Source: Candidatus Methylomirabilis sp. (GTDB taxonomy: Bacteria; Muiribacteriota; Ozemobacteria; Ozemobacterales; Ozemobacteraceae). From it: a stretch of 56,154 nucleotides of DNA. Of this stretch, positions 49,350 through 56,154 are shown piece after piece (positions within the stretch are counted from its first letter, which is position 1; every line of letters begins with the position of its first letter). A program made the translations under genes and the position numbers. Under the pieces are notes generated by a model that was not told the origin of the DNA, did no database searches, and saw only the letters and a list, made by a program, of their open reading frames with translations. The DNA lies in the NCBI GenBank assembly GCA_020722725.1, contig DYKG01000005.1, forward strand, positions 53,931 to 110,084. Reading direction: 5' to 3'.

Positions 49350-52300
49350 GCACTCAACTCCTTGCTGATGGCAAGCTTAACCTTGATGCCGTTGATGTTC
49401 CATTCGGTGGCTTCGTTACCATTCAGGTCACCATCAATGGAACGGGCCAGGGTTTCCTGCCCGATATAACTGCCAAATAAGCGGATAGAATCCTCGATAT
49501 CCTGTTTTCCTTCTGAATCGGTTACAACGTAGTTGACTCTGATACGGTCGATTATATCAAAACCATGCTCTTTGCGCATGAATTGTATTTTATTTACCAG
49601 CTCGCGAGCCAGGCCTTCAAGCAGCAGGTCGCGGGTCAGAACTTTGTTGAGAGCGATGCTAAGACGCGCATCTGACTGCACCGAAAATTCATCGGATGCC
49701 TGTACCTGCAGGTCGATATCTTCAGCGGTAAGAGTCACGGGCTTATCATCGAGCTTGAATTCATAGCCGCCCGCATCAAGCTGGCGCTTGATTTCACTGC
49801 CGTTGGCGGCATCGAGATGAGCTTTTATCTGTGGAATCATGCCTTTTAACGGGCCTTTGCCCAAGGTTCTGAAATTGGGTTTGGCAATGTAACGCATCAG
49901 ACTCGTAGCATCGGAAACGGCGGTAACCTGTTTGATATTCAGCTCTTCCTGCAGCAGATATTCCATTTCTTTCAGGGTTTCACGTTCAAAAGCGTCACTG
50001 GTGACCACTTTCATTTCAGCAAGGGGCTGGCGCACCTTGAGGTTAGCTTCATTACGGCCGGCGCGACCAAGCTGTACGACACGCATGACAAAATCCATTC
50101 GCTGTTCAAGCTTTTCATCGATCAGATTTTCATCAGGCACCGGGTAATCGGTGAGATGAACGCTTTCAGGCGCGTTTTTGTTAACCCGGCAGACCAGATT
50201 ACGATAGATATCTTCGGCGATAAATGGCGTAAAGGGCGCAGTCAGTCTGGCAAAATCGGTCAATACCTCCCATAGTGTCAAAAATGCGCTCTTCTGGTCG
50301 TTATTCTTCTCGCTGCTCCAGAAACGGCGGCGGCTGCGACGAACATACCAGTTGGACAGGTCATCGATGAATTTTTCCATGTGCCCGGTAGCCCAGGTAA
50401 TTTCGAACTTGTCCATCGCCTTGCGAACTTCTTCGGCAGTGTGATGGAGCCGGGAAATGATCCAGCGGTCAATTTCAGAGCGCTCGGCAATCGGCAGCAC
50501 ATGATCGAAGGGATTGAAGTTTTCGATATTGGCATAGAGAACGAAAAAGCTGTAAACGTTCTGCAGAGTTCCCAGGAAACTCTTCTGAGCTTCAGCAATC
50601 GCTTCTTCGAAGAATCGACGGGTGTTCCACGGGGCAGTGCCAGTGTAAAGCGACCATCTGACCGCATCGGCACCATAGGTATCGAAAAGCTTCATGCAAT
50701 CGAGCACGTTTCCCTTCGACTTGCTCATCTTGATGCCGTTCTTATCGCAGATGTGGCCGAGAACCACGACATTCTTGTAAGGCGGCTGCTTGTGCAGGAA
50801 AGTGGAAGTTACCAGCAGACTGTAAAACCAGCCGCGGGTCTGGTCAATTGCTTCACAAATAAAATCGGCGGGGAAATTTTCGGCGAAAACTTCTTTATTT
50901 TCGAAGGGATAATGCCACTGAGCAGTATGCATTGCGCCTGAATCGAACCAGCAGTCGATAACTTCAGGAACGCGCTTCATGCGGCCCGAGCATTTCGGGC
51001 AGCTGAGTTCGAGCTGATCGATATAAGGCTTGTGCAGCTCAATATCTTCGGGCACGTCTTTACCAAGCTCACGCAGATTCTTGACGCTGTCAACCAGGTG
51101 ATGATGCCCACAATCGCCGCACACCCAGATTGGCAGAGGGGTTCCCCAGTAACGGTCGCGGGAAATGGCCCAGTCGATCATATTTTCAAGAAAGTTCAGA
51201 AAGCGGCCTTCTTTGATATGACTGGGATACCAGTTGATCAGATCGTTATTGCGAATGACTTCGTTTTTAAATTCGGTAGTTTTGATGAACCAGCTGTGGC
51301 GTGCGTAGTAGAGCAGCGGGCTGTCGCAGCGCCAGCAGAACGGGTAGGTATGTTTGATTCTGGCTGAAAAGAAAAGTTTGCCGCTCTGCTTGAGATCGGC
51401 GATAATTTCAGGGTCAGCAGCTTTAACGAAGCGGCCTTTCCAGGGTGTAACCTCGTCTTTGAATTTGCCGTCAAGGCCCACGGGCTGCATTACCGGCAGG
51501 TCGTTTTCTTTGCCGACGCGATAGTCGTCTTCGCCAAATGCCGGGGCGATGTGAACGATACCAGAGCCGTCTTCGGTTGAAACGAAGTCGCCGAGAATCA
51601 CGTAATGCGCCTTCTTTTCAGGCTTAACGAACGGAAAAAGCTGATGATATTCAATTCCGGCCAGATCTTTGCCTTTGTATTCGGCTACCACTTCGCCTTC
51701 GCCCTTGAGCACTTCAAGGCGGGCTTTGGCAAGAATCATGAATTCGTCGCCGAGTTTAACTTTGACGTAGTCGATTTTTTCACCAACCGCCAGCGCGACG
51801 TTGGAAATCAATGTCCATGGCGTGGTGGTCCAGACGAGAAAACTGGTATTGGGCTGGTCTTTAATGGCAAAACGCACGTAAACTGACGGGTCTTCGACTT
51901 CGCGGTAGCCCTGGGCTACTTCGTGAGAAGACAGTGCGGTGCCACAGCGCGGGCAATAAGGAACAACTTTGTGCCCTTCATACAGCAGGTTTTCTTTCCA
52001 GAACTGGCCGAGAATCCACCATACGGTTTCTATATATTCATTTGAACAGGTGATATATGGGTTTTCCATATCGATCCAGAAACCGCCGCGGGTAACCATG
52101 GCACGCCATTCGGCTTCATATTTGAAAACGCTTTCGCGGCATTTTTTGATAAAAGGCTCAACGCCGTATTTTTCAATATCCTGCTTGCTTTCGATGCCCA
52201 GTTGTTTTTCAACTTCGAGCTCAACCGGCAGGCCATGGGTATCCCAACCGGCTTTGCGACCGACGTGACAACCGCACATGGTTTTATAGCGGGGAATGAG

Positions 52301-52498
52301 ATCTTTCATTGCTTTGGTCAGCACGTGACCAGGATGGGGCGTGCCGTTGGCGGTGGGCGGGCCTTCAAAAAATGTGAATTTTTTCGCCCCGTTGCGGTTA
52401 CTTACTGATTTTTGAAAGATTTCGTGCTGTTCCCAGAATTTGAGGGTTTCTTCTTCGCGTTTGGGTGATACTGTGCTGTCAGGTTTTTCGAAAAGCAT
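49346..52498 (-). CDS. ileS: Isoleucyl-tRNA synthetase, long (type 2, eukaryote-like)
   Basis: The 1050 residues carry the class I signatures HPGH (in TPHPGHVLTKAMKD) and KMSKS (IKMSKSKGNVLDC), an editing domain between them, SRDRYWGTPLPIW and WCFDSGAMH-like DCWFDSGAMHTAQWHYPFEN. The long C-terminal part (VTLTAEDIDLQVQASDEF, ELVNKIQFMRKEHGFDIIDR) is typical of type 2 enzymes, which are often resistant to mupirocin. It charges tRNA-Ile. It starts 11 bases after the aldolase gene and shares four bases with dnaN. Confidence 0.95.
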   Translation of the reverse strand: MLFEKPDSTVSPKREEETLKFWEQHEIFQKSVSNRNGAKKFTFFEGPPTANGTPHPGHVLTKAMKDLIPRYKTMCGCHVGRKAGWDTHGLPVELEVEKQLGIESKQDIEKYGVEPFIKKCRESVFKYEAEWRAMVTRGGFWIDMENPYITCSNEYIETVWWILGQFWKENLLYEGHKVVPYCPRCGTALSSHEVAQGYREVEDPSVYVRFAIKDQPNTSFLVWTTTPWTLISNVALAVGEKIDYVKVKLGDEFMILAKARLEVLKGEGEVVAEYKGKDLAGIEYHQLFPFVKPEKKAHYVILGDFVSTEDGSGIVHIAPAFGEDDYRVGKENDLPVMQPVGLDGKFKDEVTPWKGRFVKAADPEIIADLKQSGKLFFSARIKHTYPFCWRCDSPLLYYARHSWFIKTTEFKNEVIRNNDLINWYPSHIKEGRFLNFLENMIDWAISRDRYWGTPLPIWVCGDCGHHHLVDSVKNLRELGKDVPEDIELHKPYIDQLELSCPKCSGRMKRVPEVIDCWFDSGAMHTAQWHYPFENKEVFAENFPADFICEAIDQTRGWFYSLLVTSTFLHKQPPYKNVVVLGHICDKNGIKMSKSKGNVLDCMKLFDTYGADAVRWSLYTGTAPWNTRRFFEEAIAEAQKSFLGTLQNVYSFFVLYANIENFNPFDHVLPIAERSEIDRWIISRLHHTAEEVRKAMDKFEITWATGHMEKFIDDLSNWYVRRSRRRFWSSEKNNDQKSAFLTLWEVLTDFARLTAPFTPFIAEDIYRNLVCRVNKNAPESVHLTDYPVPDENLIDEKLEQRMDFVMRVVQLGRAGRNEANLKVRQPLAEMKVVTSDAFERETLKEMEYLLQEELNIKQVTAVSDATSLMRYIAKPNFRTLGKGPLKGMIPQIKAHLDAANGSEIKRQLDAGGYEFKLDDKPVTLTAEDIDLQVQASDEFSVQSDARLSIALNKVLTRDLLLEGLARELVNKIQFMRKEHGFDIIDRIRVNYVVTDSEGKQDIEDSIRLFGSYIGQETLARSIDGDLNGNEATEWNINGIKVKLAISKELSA

Positions 52499-52509
52499 CG
52501 CAGTTTTCC

Positions 52510-53085
52510 TTATCTGAAGTTTGGGTTCAAAGCGAACTGGTTATGTAAAAGAATGATTCTGGCGCTGTGTTCGAGGCTGCTGGTCCAGTGCAGGCATTCT
52601 TCAAGATCGGCACCGATGGCGAAAGCACCGTGACCCCGCACCACCACGATCGGGCTGTGGGCAAACAGCGGTGTAATTTTTGCCGCCACTTCGTCAGAAG
52701 CGATAGAGTTGGTAACCCCAAGAACCGGCACGCCATTCTGAAAGAAGTACAGACCTTCGGCATCGACCGGCCTGATTTTTTCGCATTGCATGGAAAGGGC
52801 AATCAGGTGCGGCGGGTGCGCGTGAGCAATTGCCTGAGCGCCGGTTTTGCGATAAATCTCACGGTGAACCGGCAATTCACGAGATGCCCGGGAAGTTTCA
52901 GCATCGTCACCATCAATGAGGGTTTCGACGAGATCAGGGTATTCAAGCCGATGCAGCATCGAACCAGTTCTGGTAATGACAAGCATGCGGTTGTTGCGCA
53001 TGCTCAGATTCCCTGAATGGGAGTTGTTCATGCCAGCCGCAAACAGGTCCTGGCCGGTAGTTTGAAATGCTCTTAAAAAATTCAT
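52510..53085 (-). CDS. Class II aldolase/adducin family protein, likely in MTA/5'-deoxyadenosine salvage
   Basis: The 191 residues show the zinc site AHAHPPH and RGHGAF, the phosphate-binding loop NNSHSGNLSMRNN and ITRTGSMLHRL. The family includes fuculose-phosphate aldolase, MtnB dehydratase and Ald2/DrdA aldolases. Its four-base overlap with mtnA points to 5-methylthioribulose-1-phosphate or 5-deoxyribulose-1-phosphate as substrate, as in the DHAP shunt or the methionine salvage pathway. I cannot tell dehydratase from aldolase by eye. Confidence 0.88.
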   Translation of the reverse strand: MNFLRAFQTTGQDLFAAGMNNSHSGNLSMRNNRMLVITRTGSMLHRLEYPDLVETLIDGDDAETSRASRELPVHREIYRKTGAQAIAHAHPPHLIALSMQCEKIRPVDAEGLYFFQNGVPVLGVTNSIASDEVAAKITPLFAHSPIVVVRGHGAFAIGADLEECLHWTSSLEHSARIILLHNQFALNPNFR

Positions 53086-54137
53086 TTAAAAACCTCAGCG
53101 GCACCGATAACCGCAGGAATGGTTTCCTTGTAAATCGGCCTTATAACACCGCGGTCGGTAAAGATGGCAGTGATCAACTCTGGCGGCGTGACATCGAATG
53201 CGGGATTATAAACTTTGATGTCTGCCGGAGCAGTCTGCTTATCGCCGATAAAGCGCAGTTCATCGTGATTGCGTTCTTCAATGGCAATTTCATCGCCGTA
53301 TGAAAGGCTTAAATCGAAGGTTGACACCGGTGCAGCAACGTAAAATGGCACACCGTGATATTTTGCCATTACCGCCAGTGGATAAGTGCCGATTTTGTTG
53401 GCGACAAAGCCCTTAGAGGTAATGCGGTCTGCACCAACCACCACGCCATGCACCCGGCCATCACGAATCAGGCTGCCGGCCATATTGTCGCAGATCAAAG
53501 TCGCGTCGATGTTTTCCTGCAGCAGCTCCCAGGCGGTGAGCCGTGAACCCTGCAGCAATGGCCTGGTTTCATCGATAAAAACCGAAAACTTTTTGCCCTG
53601 CTCTTTTGCGGCACGAAAGACCCCGAGAGCGGTGCCATAGCCGGCGGTGGCAAGCGCACCGGCGTTACAGTGAGTCAGCCAGGTCTGGCCATCGAGAAGA
53701 AATTCAGCGCCGAAACGACCGATGCTGCGGCACATTTCGATGTCTTGGGCTTTGATTCGGTCTGCTTCCTGCAAAGCTGTTGCGGCGACAGCCATAAAAT
53801 CATTGCCGGCACTCTGATCGACCAGTTTTTTCACCCGCTCGATTGCCCAGAATAGGTTCACCGCCGTTGGGCGGGTGCCCGCCAGCAGTTTGCAGACACG
53901 GTTGAGTGCATCGGCCACCGATGTCTGGTGATTGGCCTTGTTCAATAGCCCCAGGGCGATACCGTAAGCGGCCGCCACCCCAATAGCCGGCGCGCCACGC
54001 ACTTTCATGGATACTATCGCATCGGCGACCTGCTCTTCATCGAAACATCTGACGGTAACGATTTCGCCCGGCAGCAGTGTTTGATCAAGCAAGTCGAGGC
54101 TGTTCTGCTTTGAATTGAAAAAAACCGCATCAAGCAT
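53082..54137 (-). CDS. mtnA: S-methyl-5-thioribose-1-phosphate isomerase MtnA
   Basis: The 351 residues match the eIF2B-like MtnA family: MKVRGAPAIGVAAAYGIAL, THCNAGALATAGYGTALGVF (catalytic Cys), DETRPLLQGSRLTAWEL, CDNMAGSLI (catalytic Asp) and VGADRITSKGFVANKIGTY. It converts methylthioribose-1-phosphate, and often 5-deoxyribose-1-phosphate, to the ketose. It begins the operon mtnA - aldolase - ileS - dnaN - HEAT protein. No mtnP, mtnK or mtnCD is in the window. Confidence 0.95.
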   Translation of the reverse strand: MLDAVFFNSKQNSLDLLDQTLLPGEIVTVRCFDEEQVADAIVSMKVRGAPAIGVAAAYGIALGLLNKANHQTSVADALNRVCKLLAGTRPTAVNLFWAIERVKKLVDQSAGNDFMAVAATALQEADRIKAQDIEMCRSIGRFGAEFLLDGQTWLTHCNAGALATAGYGTALGVFRAAKEQGKKFSVFIDETRPLLQGSRLTAWELLQENIDATLICDNMAGSLIRDGRVHGVVVGADRITSKGFVANKIGTYPLAVMAKYHGVPFYVAAPVSTFDLSLSYGDEIAIEERNHDELRFIGDKQTAPADIKVYNPAFDVTPPELITAIFTDRGVIRPIYKETIPAVIGAAEVFK

Positions 54138-54170
54138 GTTTAACCGCTTTCTCTGGTCAGCAAAAATTGC

Positions 54171-54190
54171 GAAAAAACCAAAGTTTTTTC
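54171..54190. repeat. Inverted repeat in the mtnA leader region
   Basis: GAAAAAAC and GTTTTTTC form a perfect 8-base stem around CAAA, 33 bases upstream of the mtnA start. It may end the kinase transcript (U-rich on both strands) or be an operator of mtnA. Confidence 0.45.
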
Positions 54191-54237
54191 AAGAGCCGAT
54201 AATAACAGACCTTCGGCCTGTGGTCAAGAAATGGGAA

Positions 54238-55968
54238 TCAGCGCTTATAAAGCCGGAATATTTCTTTTTCGATCGATTTCCAGCTGAAAGGTTTCTGTAC
54301 AAAGGCGGCATTGGGGTCGTGGCGTATTTCTTCGGGCACGAACTCAAAGCTGTAACCACTGCAGAAAACCACCGGCACTTCAGCGAAGCGCCGCCGCAAA
54401 AGCAGGAAAAAATCTTTGCCATTCATTTCGGGCATAACCATGTCGATAATTGCCAGGGCAAGATTCTCAGGGTTTTTCTTCAAAAATTTTACGCCCTCGA
54501 GGCCATTTTCAACACAGACCACATCGAAACCGAGATTATGCAGAAAATTTTCCATCAGCCTTCTGATGATTGGCTCATCTTCGGTTATCAGCGCCGTTCC
54601 TTTAAAGGGCTCTTCATCTTTATTGTCGGTTAAATTGTCGATGGGCTTTTGCAGAGCCTTTTCACTCTGCGGCAGAAAATATCTGAATATGCTGCCTGAT
54701 TGAAGGGTCGATTCAATGTGCAATGCACCCTTATGGCGTTTGAGAATACCTAAAGCCGCAGCCATGCCAAGACCGCGCCCGGTAAATTTTGTCGAAAAGA
54801 ATGGGTCACACACTTTCGCCAGCATGTTTTCCGGAATTCCTGCACCGTTGTCGCCGATTTCCACACAAACATAATGGCTCGCCCGTTCATCAGGCAGATA
54901 AACAAAACCCTTTTCAGAACCGGTCGGCAATTTTGAGTTATAACAGGCGATGCTGATTTCTCCGTTGCCTTCTGAAATAGCTTCAGAAGCATTGACCACC
55001 GTATTCAAAACCACCTGCTGCATCTGGCTCGGATCGCATTCGACCAAAATTCCAGGCTTTAAATCGAGCTTTATAACGTGATCTGACGAGATAGAACTTC
55101 TGATAAGCGGCAGCAACTCTTCAATTTCACGTGAAACATCGATGGTTTTGAGTTCAACCCTGCCTTCACCTGCATATGAAAGCATCTGGGCAGTCAACTT
55201 CGATGCACGGTCGGTGGCTGCAATGATTTCAAGTTGGTATTTCTTGACTTCCGGGCTCATTGCACCGCTGATCATTGAAAATTCAGCATTCCCGCGAATA
55301 ATGGTCAGCAGGTTATTGAAGTCGTGGGCGATACCGCCGGCCAGCATTCCCAGGCTTTCAAGCCTCTGCAGATGATTAACCTTCTCTTCAAGTTTTTTCT
55401 GCTCATCTTCGAGAATCTTTTTATCGGTAACATTGGCAATATTCACCAGAATCTGCTGGTTACCTTCCTGATTCTGCTGAATTACCGTGGCGGTAAGAAG
55501 CACCCAGAGTTCCTGATTATTTTTGATGCGTAACCGCAGCTCAATCGATTTGCCTTCAGGATTAGCAAAAAAGCTTTTGAACCGGGCGAGAAAGACTCCC
55601 TGGTCGCGGTCGCAGATGAAGCGAGCCAGAGCTTTGCCAAGAACGTTTTCCCGGGCTTCATCGACCATTCGGGTAAAGGTGGAGTTTACCTTGATGATCA
55701 TGCCCTGGCAATCAAGAATTACATAACCAACCGGCGCGTGGTTAAAAAGCTGCCAGTACTGGTCGCGGTTTTTTTCGAGTTCGACCCTGGCACGCAGAAG
55801 TTCTTCGTTCTGCATTTCGAACTCGACCTGATAAATTCTCAGCTCGCTCAGCAGATTTGCCAGCTCTTTGGCGGTTGGTTTCTTACCTGTCTTCTGCTGC
55901 GCAGAATCCATTGATTTTACCACTTCTTCAGCTTTTGCCCTGAGAAGGTCTATTTTTGATTTACTCAT
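54238..55968 (-). CDS. PAS-domain hybrid histidine kinase with C-terminal receiver
   Basis: ATG 55968 has GAGGT upstream; the frame is open further but without a better start (576 residues). A helical N-terminus leads into a PAS domain (about 65-180; YWQLFNHAPVGYVILDCQGM), a HisKA box with His in GGIAHDFNNLLT, an ATP-binding domain (N box NTVVNASEAISEG, G boxes EIGDNGAGIP and GRGLGMAAALGI) and a receiver with phospho-Asp in LAIIDMVMPEMNG and Lys in VQKPFSW. There is no membrane segment, so it is a cytoplasmic sensor. Output is unknown, since the receiver has no effector. No response-regulator gene is adjacent within the window. Confidence 0.93.
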   Translation of the reverse strand: MSKSKIDLLRAKAEEVVKSMDSAQQKTGKKPTAKELANLLSELRIYQVEFEMQNEELLRARVELEKNRDQYWQLFNHAPVGYVILDCQGMIIKVNSTFTRMVDEARENVLGKALARFICDRDQGVFLARFKSFFANPEGKSIELRLRIKNNQELWVLLTATVIQQNQEGNQQILVNIANVTDKKILEDEQKKLEEKVNHLQRLESLGMLAGGIAHDFNNLLTIIRGNAEFSMISGAMSPEVKKYQLEIIAATDRASKLTAQMLSYAGEGRVELKTIDVSREIEELLPLIRSSISSDHVIKLDLKPGILVECDPSQMQQVVLNTVVNASEAISEGNGEISIACYNSKLPTGSEKGFVYLPDERASHYVCVEIGDNGAGIPENMLAKVCDPFFSTKFTGRGLGMAAALGILKRHKGALHIESTLQSGSIFRYFLPQSEKALQKPIDNLTDNKDEEPFKGTALITEDEPIIRRLMENFLHNLGFDVVCVENGLEGVKFLKKNPENLALAIIDMVMPEMNGKDFFLLLRRRFAEVPVVFCSGYSFEFVPEEIRHDPNAAFVQKPFSWKSIEKEIFRLYKR

Positions 55969-56154
55969 TTTCGACCTCAACTTCGAGTGTTTCAATGCCT
56001 GGATCTCCATTTTGCTGCCAAAACCATCGGCGGGAAGTTTCACCGCAAGAATACCACAAGTCTTACGATGAATGCCAACCGGGAAATCAGCAATTCTCAG
56101 TATGCGGATTGGTGCAGCTTCCGGCAATGGTTTCGTCGGGATCGTTTGTGCTAT
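55969..56154. other. Upstream region of the histidine kinase gene, no gene seen
   Basis: These last 186 bases hold the kinase upstream region. A frame runs through on the minus strand in phase with the kinase but shows no domain and no ribosome site. I see no clear promoter. Confidence 0.4.

Noticed and set aside
50381..50941. 186-codon plus-strand frame inside ileS
   Set aside because: Shadow of the isoleucyl-tRNA synthetase gene, without start signals or motifs.
1..56154. tRNA, rRNA, CRISPR array or complete insertion sequence
   Set aside because: No T-loop/cloverleaf pattern, no regularly spaced direct repeats of 25-40 bases and no transposase with terminal repeats were found by reading both strands.

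Overview
The window reads as chromosomal DNA from a Gram-negative, surface-living or motile bacterium. It carries a beta-barrel porin, lipoprotein and signal-peptide genes, a chemoreceptor, many type IV pilus/type II secretion-like prepilins, an unusual number of signalling proteins and HEAT-repeat proteins. Gene style (pseudopilin cassettes, HEAT repeats, Uma2 and Rpn nucleases, ComFB, a long eukaryote-like IleS) is compatible with a deep-branching, mostly uncultured phylum such as Riflebacteria. That placement is inference; no rRNA or tRNA gene was seen and no search was run. No CRISPR array, complete insertion sequence or prophage was recognised.

Layout. 0-3.4 kb: a 5'-truncated discoidin/kelch surface protein followed by a three-gene pseudopilin cassette. 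3.4-6.6 kb: a scarred accessory patch with tandem repeats, a fossil and an intact Uma2 nuclease, an Rpn-family nuclease, a secreted protein, and a beheaded Phd-type antitoxin. 6.7-11.7 kb: an exported small heat-shock protein (minus strand), a receiver-HPt remnant, trkA-trkH, and a Lys/His-rich secreted protein behind a near-perfect sigma-54 promoter. 11.8-16 kb: a GT87-like glycosyltransferase, an NfeD/YuaF-like protein with a flotillin, and a small helical protein. 16-22 kb: a membrane adenylate cyclase, a STAS protein and a HEAT-repeat membrane protein.

22-32 kb is the most coherent accessory block. A second pseudopilin triad is followed by an ECF sigma factor, its zinc-finger anti-sigma factor, a FecR-domain lipoprotein and a CHASE2-PP2C/SpoIIE phosphatase. 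A third, convergent pseudopilin triad follows. All three triads have the same make-up: one prepilin with Ala at -1 and Glu5, one with Gly at -1 and Glu5, and one GspK/PilX-like member without Glu5. I infer a family of exchangeable minor-pilin tip complexes, one of them wired to envelope signalling. 32-35.4 kb: a porin, small PstS-like binding protein and chemoreceptor operon.

35.8-46.5 kb: chorismate mutase/degenerate prephenate dehydratase and thyX (overlapping), rpmE, a STAS/ComFB/receiverless sigma-54-activator group, an RRM protein, a YkgJ-like protein, an ankyrin protein, DUF1232, HAD, YhbY, a protein phosphatase and two secreted proteins. 46.9-54.1 kb: a tightly packed minus-strand operon mtnA - class II aldolase - ileS - dnaN - HEAT/zinc-ribbon protein, closed by a terminator. 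The window ends in a PAS hybrid histidine kinase. A small hairpin repeat with a conserved loop recurs three times between genes, and a second dispersed element (GGTCATTTCGACC) recurs at least twice.
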